The notes under the pieces were generated by a model, which made no database searches, had not been told where the DNA came from, and worked only from the letters and a program-made list of their open reading frames with translations. From Davidsoniella eucalypti (Eukaryota > Ascomycota > Sordariomycetes > Microascales > Ceratocystidaceae), in contig RMBW01000069.1 in NCBI GenBank assembly GCA_004009845.1, positions 62,001 through 126,000 on the forward strand: 64,000 nucleotides of DNA. Reading direction: 5' to 3'. Below are positions 1-12,200 of the stretch, piece after piece (the first letter of the stretch is position 1; every line of letters starts with the position of its first letter). The position numbers and the translations under genes are program-made.

Positions 1-763
1 TCATCGGACATGCTGAGACACCCTACTTCTTCTCTCTGTCGGGGCCGTCTATCAATCATAGTACCCGACATCATGGTAGACTCTTGCTCTTCCTTTCTTT
101 TTGTCCCCGGTGAGTGTGATAGCTGGTCGTGTGAGTTCCAGTTGGTCATAATTCTCTGTCCTAAAGGCGTTAATGGGCCTATCACCTCCAAAGTTCGAAG
201 TTCGAGGGGGGGACCCATGGGCCATGCCAGAAGCTGAAATACTGAGGAGAGTAATACCCCCCTCCGCTTCCTAACTTGTCTTTTTTACTTTACAGATATA
301 CTTTACAGATGTACTTTATTTGCCTCCATGTATCATTTACTTTTCTTGGTCCCTTCTAGTATTTCTCTCTGTCTACTACCAAGTGACTTCGTCTCTTCAT
401 GGAGAAAAACTTAAAAAATGTAGGTCCAGGGCTGTGCCTGTGTTTGTGCTGCATAACAAGCATTTGTGCTTGTTTACCCGCAATGCAAGGGCAGTTTAAG
501 CTTCCAAGTCTCTGATCAATGATATACTTGTTAATAATATATATACATATATACTAATACAAATGATCAAGCTACCCTGGTCTAGGAACTGAAAGGTACC
601 CTACGACATCTACCAACATATGATTTATATTGTATATGAGATGAGTGAATTGATTCAATAAACATGACCCATTCAAACTATGTGTAGTTAGGCAGCTATT
701 CAGCGGTTTCGGCAAATCACATACACATCTGCGCTTGAGCTACCTGAGGATACAAAGTCAAGT
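1..763. other. Intergenic, no gene seen
   Basis: AT-rich DNA with only short chance reading frames. I see no splice-linked coding pattern, RNA gene or clear repeat before the inverted-repeat element that follows. Confidence 0.6.
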
Positions 764-889
764 CACGCGTCTAAGTAAAAAAGGGGACCTTGTACTTCAG
801 CACAAATTGCAGGGCCTTCAAAAAGGTACTTAGTCCCACAAAATATTAGGTACTCCTCACTTAGTCTTCAAGAACTGCCAGCTGGCAAA
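764..889 (+). repeat. Left terminal inverted repeat arm
   Basis: Left arm of the TIR element. It contains CAGGGCCTTCAAAAAGGTAC and TACTCCTCACTTAGTC, both found inverted in the right arm. The outer edge is approximate. Confidence 0.75.
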
Positions 890-1190
890 TTACATTCTTA
901 TTTCACCATATTAAAACAAAAGCATACAACGACATCTTCAATCGAGATATCAATCTCATTTTTGTTTCAATTTTTTATATACAGGATACATTATATTCCT
1001 CATCAATCATATGTATGATGCCGCTCTCTGTCTGAGTCTGAGGTTGACATCTTCAACATAGATGATAAGGCCATTGGTATACATGTATGTTTTCATAGGC
1101 GATAAACAGGAGCATTACAAATTATATTTTTTGCTTATTGCACAGCTCCTCCATAAGATTAATGACCTTTTTATATGGAATTTATTTCTC

Positions 1191-1336
1191 TTTGCCAGCT
1201 GGCAGCTCTTGTAGACTAAGTGAGGAGTACTTAATCTTTTGTGGGCGTAGTACCTTTTTGAAGGCCCTGCAATTTGCGCCGAAGTACCAATGTGCGGTAC
1301 TGAAGTATAACGTCCCTAAAAAAGTAAAATTGCGTG
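1191..1336 (-). repeat. Right terminal inverted repeat arm
   Basis: Right arm of the TIR element. It begins TTTGCCAGCTGGCAG, the inverse of the inner end of the left arm, and runs out through GTACCTTTTTGAAGGCCCTG. About 20 bp longer than the left arm because of one internal insertion. Confidence 0.75.
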
Positions 1337-2441
1337 CTGTGTGATATGGTCTCAACCCTCAAGATGGCGGATTCTCTTATCACATATCACTCTAACCGCC
1401 GTTAGACAACTAGCTACTGCTACCAATTTCATCACAATTTCAACAATTTCGGCCACTTTCGTGTTGTCCTATCATCGTTCTTTTGTTTTCATCCGGCCAT
1501 CATTTCCATATTTCGTTACTTGGTGTGTTAGACCCGCTCCACTAGCTCCGGACTAGTACAATATGTACACTGCTCATCTTCCTTCTGGGATTATAGCTTC
1601 ATTGACCCAATCCAACTACTGACCGAACGAGAAGATATACATGTACGCTACAATGAGTAACAAGACATAGGATCATACTGTTTTCTCCGACTGATACAAA
1701 AACATACGTTCCTCGATGCGTCTGGGGTTGCCTTTGTCGCCTAATGTAGAAACTAAAAAAAGACCAAGGCAAGCATACGAGGCATGTTAAGATGAATATT
1801 CTGAGCATTCCAATTTGTTGAAATAATGGGCCATGGCCACTAGAATCACCACCCTAAAAACAGGAGCTATTCACGCTCCTTCTAGTGCGTTCTTTGCAAT
1901 CAGAATTTTCACTATTGTGATGCTAGTTTATCATTCTATTATTCTATATCAAAGGCGTCTAAGTTACAGACACCTTAGTCTACGTGCCTTGGGCTATAAA
2001 TTCTTGAATCTTGTACATCACTCAAGTTTGCTTGGTTTTCAAGTTCCATCGCTGACACATACATTATCACAAATACGGGATGTCACAACGCTTGGGATCT
2101 TACCAGTCTCCCATATATAAAGGCTCAATGGATTGAGTTCATGTCTACTGAATACAATACTACAAAGAAGAAAAAGAATTGTAGGGTGGGATCGTACCCC
2201 TCCTAGCGAAACGAGGCGAGGCGAAAGTTTAACCCGGCTGGTTGGATAGTGAATGCCAAGGGTTAATGATAAAGAAGGCTATTGCTACAATGGCCGTGCT
2301 AAAAGCAAACATACAAAGAGAAAAGCAAATGTTTTTTTCTTCTTCTTTTCTTTTTCAGGTGGAAATGAAGCTTTAGTAGCTATTTAGCGCCTCGGTATCT
2401 TAAGATACGCAGCCCGTTAGTTAGTATATCATAGAAAAGAC

Positions 2442-2470
2442 ATCTTTATAGCTCTATAGCTCCATAAGAT
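2442..2470 (+). repeat. 29-bp dispersed repeat, copy 1
   Basis: Matches 57316-57344 at 27 of 29 positions on the same strand. The unit contains ATAGCTCT followed by TAGCTCCATAAGAT. Both copies lie in AT-rich intergenic DNA beside A/T tracts. Confidence 0.6.
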
Positions 2471-2735
2471 CAATTTTTTTTTTTAAATATAAAAAATCAT
2501 AGAAAAGGAAATCTCCAATATGTTTAACAACAAGGCATGAATTAGTGGCTTGTCCATTGTTGATTGCTAGGTAGCCCATGGAACAAATACCCATGTAGAT
2601 AAGACCAAGGGTATCTGTTGTTGTCATCTTCTCAATTTGGGATCTCTCTGTCTGTACATACTCTGCATACAACTAACACCCTCCCCTACAAATAGGGGAG
2701 ACCCATGCTGTAAACAAAATATATCTTGTGAGCTC

Positions 2736-2750
2736 TACATATCTGTATAG
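2736..2750 (+). repeat. TACATATCTGT oligomer copy
   Basis: TACATATCTGTATAG in intergenic DNA; one member of a recurring oligomer. Confidence 0.6.
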
Positions 2751-5700
2751 CTCTTTAAACATAATACATAACGTGTATATACATATATCAGGTAGAATGG
2801 AAAGTTTGGCGGAGATACATACTAAAGTAGCTGTGGATATAATTACGCATTACAATTTAAACAAGACATAAAAGTTATGGATATCTAGAACAACACAAAC
2901 TACGAGGGGGGGTAAAGAAATTATACAATTTATGAGAGGCTAAGAGCCATACCAAAACATCATGATGTGCTTATTCTGTAAGATCAGGCTTAACTAGAGA
3001 GGCGCATATTGGCCCCTCCCCATCCTCTTTGCCTCGAGAAGGCGAAGATCTTCGACATGCATTGCAGAAACACGGTATACATATTATATAGGAGGACTGG
3101 GGTTATATATATAAACACTCGAATGCAATGGACAAGGCTATGTTCATAAACAATGTACAGGTTCGATGAACTACATGATGCTTAGGGATACATATGTATA
3201 TAATGTTTCCTTTGCCATATGGGAGGGCACACTTGTGGCATAGATTGGAGAGATATGTAGGGATAAAGTAGGTTGTCTTTGACTAGTTCGCTGCATGAAC
3301 AGAAACTGCCGTGAATCATCAGTCGATTCACAGAGGACCGACTTATATATGTAGACGGGAAAGATGACACCAAATGTATGAAGGGTGCATACATAGATAT
3401 GGAATCACATATCACTATTATCATGAACTGTCGATCGTTGAACACAAAACACCAAACATACCACTAATACAGAATACAGAATACAGAATACGATTTGGGT
3501 CTTGCAGCAAGAGAAATCCATAACGGCGGAAAGAACGGATATGACCGATCATGGGGAGTAAAAGGCAACTTAAGAGCTGACCTCGGGGAACATAATTTCC
3601 GTAAAATGGGCTGGAAGGCTCTGATGTAATTGAATTGTACATGTATGTGCATTGCATTGCCCAAGACGATGGCGAGTGATTCTTTTTTATTTCCATTATT
3701 ATTTTTTCGGTCCACGCTAGCTACGTTTTACGTTTTTCTTCTTTTCTTTTTCGCTATTATTATCTTCTTACTTCTATTATTGCAGATACTTTTTGCTAGC
3801 CATGATTGGGCAGCACCCAGCCTCCCTCTTTATTTTCCCTCGTATACTCAGTGTATAGAAAGTTCGATTTATCTATTAATTTTTTATTTTATTTTGTCGC
3901 TCTCGCTTGACTGAAACAAAATCACATCTTTTTAATCTTAGTTTTATTATCTCAAAAAGACTTCTGTGGACTTGCTAATTGCTTACGATAGTTTGCTTTG
4001 ATAATGCTATTGTATATTGTGTGATTGCTGGTTGTGTATACATAAGCGGCAATGTATGTAATTGCTGTGCTGGTAATCTTCTGGTTTGATTATCCACTGT
4101 TTCCTCAGGACTTAGTCAGCTATCTACACGTAATAACCACATGTACTACATTGCAAGAATTGCATGTATTTTTAGCTGGTGAGGCGTCACGCACACACCC
4201 ACCTCGTTTTATTCTGTACCGTACATGCAATAACGGAAAAGAACCTCGCACTTTTGATGTTGGTTTCTCTCCGGAAGAAATGTTCGGGTGCTTCTCGGAT
4301 AAATACATAGTACGAGTAATTGGCGTCAAAGCAGATAGCCTTTTCCCCTTATTATGTGACTATTGGCTTTATCTGTCTCTTCACAATTCCTTTTTTCCCC
4401 TCTTTTTTATTTTGACGAAAAAGACCGGCCCAGACCAAAAAAAAGAAACACGAAGAAAGACGAAAAACAAGGCGGCGCATCGTGTCAGCTAGTAACTTGC
4501 ATAAAGTAGCACCGTAAGCAGAGAGATCTCGTGCCCATTAGTATTAGTATTAGTTGTAGCGGCGGTATCACATAGTACATACCCCGAAACGATACACATG
4601 CATATCTATCGTCGGTGGCCCGTAAGTTTTGGACAGAATAGGCGCTATCAGGAGACCGTAGCGATACGGCCTCTTACCTAATCCTAAGCTATCGCGAGAT
4701 ACATACCATGGTGTTGGAAAGAATGGCTGGAAATTCGGTGAAGTCGGGCGGCAAATCCGGGCTATCTCTTCTTATAATGAAATGATATTGTGAACACTTT
4801 TTTCGTCCTAGAATACTACATACTATGTGCTCTTAACACCCTTTCACTTACTGGCTATTCCGCCGCCTTTTTGTGTGATCTGTTGTTGCCTGCTTTTGTC
4901 CCTTCTTGCTGCCCATCCCTTGCAAGAAAACCCTGCTGTTTGCTCTCATCTGGCATCTTCAACCATCAAGGGGGTAGACAAAAAGTAAGGCAAAGAACAA
5001 CAAGGCTAAGGCCATAACCAGACAGGGGAAGGGGCGTGAGGACATATATTGTGTGTGTCTGTGTGTACTGATGGAAAATCTGTATTTCGCGGGCTAGTTG
5101 CCGCTGCTATGCCATACAGATACATATATTAATATCCAATGGTAGTACTAAGTAGTAGTAGTAGTTACAGTAGTAGCAACCACTACAACATTGGTAATAA
5201 TCCACTGTTATTGCTCGAACACGCAGTATCTACTGTAGTCATCAATATATATCAAGAACCAAAGAACTAAGTGGGTGTCTTGGAACTCGGCCGTTTGAGC
5301 TATAAGGAAGAGACACATCGGGGGGCAACAAAAGTAAATAGGAAATTGTAAATGCTGCTCGGCAGAGACAACACACCCCCAAGCCCCTACAATGTCTTTG
5401 CTTCTTTTTTTGCTGAACTTCTCATTGTCTAGATGTTTATATCGTTATGTCGAAATGGAGGGATGATTCAAGGATAATGCACATGGTTAGTTAGCCTTAA
5501 ACAATATCTCTCTTCCGCTATGTTGAAGTTATTCCGATCACAACGATGGTGCAACCTATATGTATTTTGGCTAGTACAAGTAATTGTAGGAGACTTGTAA
5601 CATGATAATCAGCTTTATTCATGTTATGTCTATATCCTCTTGTGAATGTAGCAAAAGAAGAGCCAGTTAGTTAGCTTGCTTGTGGAATGTTTCACCAGAA

Positions 5701-7304
5701 CAGCCGGTTTGATATCCTGTCTCTGTGATAGAAGGGGCGTTTCTTCCTGTGTCTGTCTGAATATCGGGATGCCGATATTGCCCTCTGTATTGCACCATTT
5801 CGGAGGTTTATATGGCAAAGAAGGCTACCTGGAAATTCGATTGGCGACGATATAGTAAGTACTTGTCCGAAATAAGCAAGTTGATACGACCAGCAAGTGA
5901 GCCTGTACGTAACAAAGTAGTGTGTATACGGCAAATCGAGGGTTAGACCATCTCAATACTACCATCAAAGTAACTTTTATTTCTACATGTCCCCCTTGAG
6001 TTGAGTCTTTATTTATCATGTGCTTTGGACTTACGAACGGACCGTGCCTTATATATGTACATAGTTCGACGTAAAAAAGCCAGTGTCCCCATTATTAACT
6101 TATCCCAAGAAGGGTCCCAACAGACTGGATTGAGCTTCCCAGGGATATGTAAAAGAGCAAGAAATAGACAGGCACCCCTAACACATCTTGTCTATTGTCT
6201 GTATACGAGACATGAGGTGAGAAGAGAGGTAAAGAAAAAAACATCGTTTGAGTGGTTAGAGAATGATATCAAGCCATAAAGGCACCAGATTAAGGCCCGT
6301 GAACCTGGAACAAGCGATTGGTCTCGCCACAGCATTCAAATGGTCAGACCAAGTGGGGGGTTTTTATGTTTGTATTTATGTGTATGATGAGCAAAAGGAA
6401 AAAAAAAAGAAGGGCTTGAGCTTAAGCTTGGGTACGTCTGTCACTTAAAAAAGGGAACAACTAAAGATATAATGATCTGGACGACCGAGAAATGAAAAGG
6501 TAGAAATAGGGTGTATTTGTGTGTAGCATCAATGTTTGCCGTCTTGATTATATAAGAAACAAGTCGGATGTATCAGAAAAAAGGGCATACAAAGCTTACG
6601 TTACTGAGTGGATGAACTTACTAATGTAATACTTAGACAATTCGTCTGAGCTTGAGGGGCTAGAGATTTCAAAACACTATCTGTTAGACTGGGTTTAGTG
6701 CCTCTGGACTGATGTTTTGAGAGAGAGAGAGATATATATATCTAGTGTAATGGGAAATTCTGGAAACGATATACAACAATTTCACAGTGATTTTTAACGA
6801 AACGCTTGCTAAAGTCTTCTAGAATGGTTTGTTGGTGATTTTGTCTTGGTCGTACACAATACACAATACCCAATTCCCTCTGGAATTCATTGCCCTTTAT
6901 TACTTTCGAGTTCGAGTCCTTGTTCCAAGTCTGGACTTGTGCTACTTGGTTAACTGCTACTACAAGATATCCACTGCATGAATGTGCGACTTAAAAAGAA
7001 CAGTGGTTTGGTTACTTCGTCTTCATAGGTTTGATATCACATTTCTGTACTCGCTAATGTTTCAATATAATAAAAGGATGATTAATGGCTGTCCAGATAA
7101 CTGTAGTACATTCGATATTTGAGATCGAACATTCTATTTGCTTTCTGAACTAAGATAAAGATCAATATACAAATATATAGCAAAAAAAACAAGGGGAAAA
7201 AAACCTGATACAAGCTACTAATCAAACAAATGAAACCAATCATCAAATCGTATATATGCTATATAGCGTTACTTGCCTTCATTCTCCGACACTGCTTATC
7301 TGAT

Positions 7305-9299
7305 CTACCATTTCTCCCGTGCATTGTAGAACTCACCTACCACTGGAATATCATCCTCTTCCACGCTCGGTTCTTCGTCAACTTCGAGAGATGACCGTGT
7401 TAGTTTTTCGAGGTAGAGTGACATTGCTGGGACTAGTGCACTTTGAGTTGGTTCTGGCACAACACCACCCGTACCGATTGGCACATCAAAAGCTGGTGGC
7501 GCGGGAGATGTCGATGTAGGGTTTGGTGGACTTTGTACATTGTGGTTCGGGCCTCCAGATGATATCCGACGAGCAGCCTTTTCTTCGGGTGTTACTGGAC
7601 GTCCCTCCTTGCTGTTTGGGCGAGTAGTGACCCGTGGTGGCCTCCATATCCGTGTCTTGGGGCTGGATGGCTCCTCTTCGTTGGGTGTGATTGAAGCAGG
7701 CGAGTCTACTGTAGAGTTGCTCAACATTTCCCGTGCCTTTTCAGCAGCATTAGCAGCAGCAGCAACTTCAACTGCTGGCGCAGCCAACGCAGCAGCTGCC
7801 AGAGCACCGGCCTTTTCTAGTAGCTCGCGCAGTGAATTGAATTCCTCCTGCCACGTAGTGTCGCGAAGGATCTTGTCGGCTAGATGGACAAGAGACTTCT
7901 GCGCCTTGCTTAGTTGTTCGTCAGCAGGCGGTGCCTCGGTGGTGCGGTGAGTGCGTGCGTGCCCCGACTGGATACTGATCAACGCAGATCTGACATTCCG
8001 TGTTGACATTTTCACGGCGCTGCCACGAAGAGCCCGCATGACTTGATAACGAGCGCCAGCGATGTCTTTATGTAGCTTGTGAAGTGATTTTTGTAGCTCA
8101 TCGTCATAAAAGACAGGACGTAAAGAAGCAACTTGGGGCAGTTTTCCCCAATCGAACTTTTTGTCGTTGGTAGTACCCATATCCTCGAGAGCCTTATTGA
8201 GAAGGTTCTGGAGGTACTCGTAGTCTGGCTCTACCTCAAACCCGACTTCACGAACATATTTCATATATTCAATGAATTGCACCGGCGCCCCTTCGCATAG
8301 CTTTTCAATCGATGTCTGCTGCTTGAGCTTGCTTATCTCTTCCGATTTGTTGGTAGTAGCCCACGGAAGACCATCATGCAGGAAATAAATCAATACTAGT
8401 AAGATAGACTCAAGGTCATCTCTACGAGATTGCTGATACGCCTTACTGGCGTTGTTGCTGAGGAATTGCAATGTGCCAGATAAGGCTCGAGAGCCACCAT
8501 TGGTGATATGCTTTTGAGTTATTTGGTCAATGTACTCCTTGCACATACCAAGATCGCAAATGAACACTTGGTCTTCTTCGGGCGATCTTGGCCGACCCAT
8601 TAGAAAGTTTTGGGGCTTTATATCACGATAGAGAAGTTTGCGGCTGTGAATGGCCCTGACACGTTCAATCTAGAAAGGGTCAGTACGATATTTAGAGATA
8701 TTAGTAATGAAGGACACTAATGACATACCATTTGGATACCTAGCATGCAGATTGTCTTGATGGAAAACTTTCTCTTGCATTTAGAGAAGAGCATCTCCAG
8801 TGAAGGACCAAGGGCGTCTAACACGAGATAGTGATGCAGATATCTCTCGCTTAACGCGTAGGCCTTGCTTACGCCGGCTAGTGGATTACATGTAAGTAGA
8901 TGTACATTTATCGTTAGTTAAAACGGAACCAAGTGAAACTCACGGCATCCAGCGAGTAGCTTGTATGACCGGTACTCATCACGTAGTTGAGGTGAGTCGG
9001 ATATGGAGCTTTCCTGTGATGGAAGTTAGTGACAGGGCAATACGGAATTATCAAAGCAGCTGCCTCTTCACGGCACTTACAAATTTGAAAGCAACATGCG
9101 TTTCATTATCAGGGTCGAATCCATCGTAGATGACTCCGAATGAACCGGTGCCAACCTTTTTACCGACCTGCCACTGAGAAATCTTGTTGTTTGGGCCAGG
9201 CTTTGAATCTGTGGTGACGCTTTTTCGTTCAATGATTTTGGCTTCGATAGTATCGAGGGTATTAAGCCACGTGGGGACTTCCTGAACGATACTGTCCAT
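7305..9299 (-). CDS. Divergent casein kinase 1 family protein kinase
   Basis: Serine/threonine kinase of the CK1 fold, 600 residues. Four exons: 9299-9081, 9013-8944, 8877-8729, 8669-7305; all junctions are GT-AG and keep frame. Visible motifs: glycine loop GTGSFG (about 50-55), VAFKF with the ATP-binding Lys72, DSPQLRDEYRSYKLLAGC (CK1-typical), YRDIKPQNFL with catalytic Asp162, and QSRRDDLESILLVLIYFL, the CK1 form of the APE-region helix. Oddities: the metal-binding DFG is DLG (185-187), and the usual SGTARYMS is SGTLQFLS. The kinase domain ends near residue 330. The tail of about 250 residues is Ala/Pro/Ser-rich with an alanine-rich probable helix and no C-terminal cysteine pair for palmitoylation, unlike yeast Yck1/2. 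It is therefore a side branch of CK1, not a clear Hrr25 or Yck orthologue. The key lysine and aspartates are present, so catalysis is plausible. Substrates unknown. Confidence 0.9.
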
Positions 9300-12200
9300 A
9301 GCGTCTGGAAAAAGACGAGAATCTGGGGGATAGCCTCGGTAGGACCAACAGGCAATAGCGTATTAAGAATTTCTTTGAAACCGGAAATGTCCAGTAAAGA
9401 CAGCGAAATGTCGCTGAAAATTGACGCGATAAAACCAATGGTATTGATAAGAAACAACGGCTTGGAATGTGACTGTATGGATAGGCCAATACAGGCGGGC
9501 GGTTGAGCAGGGCGGCGATGTCTGAGAAAAAGGTACGTTCCAGGCTAGCTAGGCCAAACAAAGCTAGTAATTGTAATGAATCAAGCGACTAATAAGTAAG
9601 CTAGATTATGAATATGAATATTGTACCTTAGCTTTGCTTGGTAAGTCTCGGACTCGGTGTTTATGTTCGTGAGCTAACCAGGCGGCGTTAACACTAAATC
9701 AACTCTTTTTAATAATATAAATATATATTTATAGAGGTGTTGTTTGAGGCCAGAGCAAAGGCTGTGGGAAAACCGGAAAAAATAAAACGACTCCTAAGTC
9801 TAGGCGTTTTGTCTTTTCTTAATATGTCTTGTTTTTGGCGGGGGACTTCCAGAAGCTAAATGGAAGAATAATAAGCAATAACAATAGCCAGGACAGGGCA
9901 GGCGGCAGTCCGAGTCTAATATCGAGTGGAACGTAAGCCCAAACAGTAGCAAGCAATTGCAAAAAAGGTAGTAGCAAGTTCTTCGAAGATAGATGCGGCC
10001 GTAAAATAAAGAAGAGGGAAAGTTTTTTTTCGACCGGGAAGACGTCACTTCAGCTTTTGTCGACAGGGAAGGGGGGGGGGGAGAATTACGACTTGACGGA
10101 CGAGTCAGTTCTCAATTTGGCACTCTCTGGATGAGGTTTCGGAGAGTCTAGATTAGAACCAACGGCTAATGGGAAAATAAAGGATAGGCCAGACAGGCAA
10201 AGCCTAGAAGAACCAAGTAGTCGGCCGTAGCCTATCTGTCGGTTCCAAATGCTCTTATTCTAGCAAAGAACGTAGTGAGCAAGAAAGCGGTCAAGCCAGC
10301 GAGCTTGAAGCTAGATGTTCCTCTAATTGAGGATATTGCTGAGGAGGAAGCGGAGGTCCTTTGAAAGCAGGGAAGCAGCTAGAAAGAATGCTGTTACTTT
10401 GCTGAAGGATCGAGATGATGGAAGAGAAAACAGATGAAAGCTGCTCTTGACGGGTTGTTTTAGAACGGGCAAAGGACAGCAGGAGCAAGCATAGATTTGT
10501 AGAGCCACAACGAGCGGCGCCCACAGACAGGATATATAGAAACGAAAACGGCCATACATATGTATGTATATGATGGCGACTAGGATAAGTAGTCAAATGA
10601 GGGGTTCAAGCCGCATGCGTTGAATGGTACGTTAGTGAACTGTGCACTGTTGTAATAACAGCTGTAGCAGCAGCAGCAATAGTGGAAATAATTGGACATG
10701 AACATAAGCGAAAAAATATAATATAACTACAGCAAATGTATTTGTAGTCATATAGCAAGCGATGAACTCCAAACAAATCATGTGGAATCTTGATGCAAGT
10801 CAGCGCAGACCAACAGCACGTATATGGAAGTAGTAACAGTGTAGTAGCAGTGATGGTATGCAGTTAACAAGCCATTTGATGTGTACTGGAAGCATTGCGA
10901 TTAGGGTGTGATTCGGACAGACTCGCCAGTAAAAAACGAGAGAACCTACAAGCGCCCTCAGGCATGCTCATCTGTGCAGCTAGGCGGATAGAGCGACCCA
11001 TCCTTAGAGTAACGCTGAGAGGCAAAAAGAAAGCCCGTAGACAAAAAGAAGAAGAAAAAAGTAGGTCCAGATGAATAAAGAGGATCTGATGGCACAAGCA
11101 AAGTAGCGGAGGTTGTTGGCGGAATTGCAAAAGCCACCTCCAGGTCAGTCTAGCAAGTCTAGATCGGGAAAAGGCGGCAGCATGCGGTAGGAATGGATGA
11201 CCTGATGCTTATCGATGATGGACAGATTGTCTCTGGCGTTCCTCGTTTCGCCTTTGGAAAGCTAGGTCGGCGATGCTGTTTATTATTGGACAGATGTTGT
11301 TGTTTTGTTGGCTTCGTCTAATAGAGCGAGGCTGAGATCGAAATGATTTCCGATGAGGTTGTTGCCCCCACATGTATACAATAGTCAACTATACACGATA
11401 CCTGCATAACTAATTCAGACACACACGAGTCCGAGGCGGCAATTACACCTTCGCCGTCTAAACCCGTAGCATAAAGGGAAACGGAAAGTACCCGAGACGG
11501 TGCAGATGACCATGGCCGTTGACCGCGCCTGCCGCCGTTTCCCCTTCATACACAGAGACACAGTACGATGTTTTCTATTTCTCAATTCCTCGCCACCTGA
11601 TTTCCCCAAACGGCAATAATTTCCTTTCATCTCTACCCTTATCAGAATGTACTATTCGTTAGCAAAGACGGAAAGTACCCTGTCAATATCAACCGAACAA
11701 CCCCACGACACTGTGACCGTCTATCTCCTACAGTCTTGTATTATATCTCCATATTCTTCTGCTTCATCTCCACCAACTTGATAATCGGGAGACGTGAGGA
11801 AAGCCTCAAAGGTTCTGACTATATATATATACATTGGCCGCCACATTGACGTTCTTCATCAGTACAGAAGAACCCTCCTATTACATGGAGTCATCTTGTC
11901 TACCATATTCTTTCTGACGTTCTAACTTCTGTCCTGAAAGCGCTTGCTTCTAGTTTTACTGCCACCCTGTCTCTTTTACCCGCAACTCAACCATTGTATG
12001 GTGCTCCATGTTGACTGTAACGCTAGTCGGAGTAGAAAAACTTTCCTTCCTTTATAATATATTTATATATCTATATTTTTATTGACTTGACTGCGGACAA
12101 TCATCCTCCTTCCTATCCCCTCTCTGGCCAGTTGTGTTTATTGGCTTGCCTAGAGAGCCAGCATGGTGTTCTAGGCCTATTTTTGCATCCATTTTCGTGC

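Larger units (their letters stand above)
764..1336. mobile_element. Non-autonomous TIR element (MITE-like)
   Basis: A left arm at about 764-889 reappears inverted at about 1191-1336. The inner 89 bp of the left arm, from the base after CTTCAG (about 801) to GCTGGCAAA (889), matches the right arm at roughly nine bases in ten by eye. Outside this both arms share GGGAC.TT.TACTTCAG and begin with CACGC. The right arm carries about 20 extra bases between two copies of a TACTTC(A/G)G motif, which looks like an internal duplication there or a deletion in the left arm. The ~300-bp middle is AT-rich and non-coding. Size and long terminal inverted repeats fit a MITE or foldback element. I could not fix the exact ends or a target-site duplication, and there is no second copy in the window. 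Confidence 0.7.
1337..7304. other. Gene-poor intergenic region
   Basis: Six kilobases without a recognisable gene. The longest uninterrupted frame is 146 codons (4052-4492, +). It matches no family I know, changes character along its length and has no splice partners, so I do not call it. The stretch carries one copy of the TACATATCTGT oligomer (2736-2750), one copy of a 29-bp dispersed repeat (2442-2470) and several GA/TA simple tracts (for example near 6720). The right part should hold the 3' untranslated region of the kinase gene that ends at 7305. Confidence 0.5.

Noticed and set aside
4052..4492. 146-codon frame on + in the left gene-poor region
   Set aside because: No recognisable family, hydrophobic and lysine-rich ends reflect T-rich and A-rich DNA, and no splice partners; judged a chance frame.
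6911..6925. GTTCGAGTCC, a tRNA B-box-like sequence
   Set aside because: No A-box or pairing acceptor arm in the preceding 70 bases; not a tRNA.
9262..9561. 99-codon frame on - overlapping the kinase start
   Set aside because: In a different frame from the kinase, T-rich composition, no homology; overlaps the probable leader.
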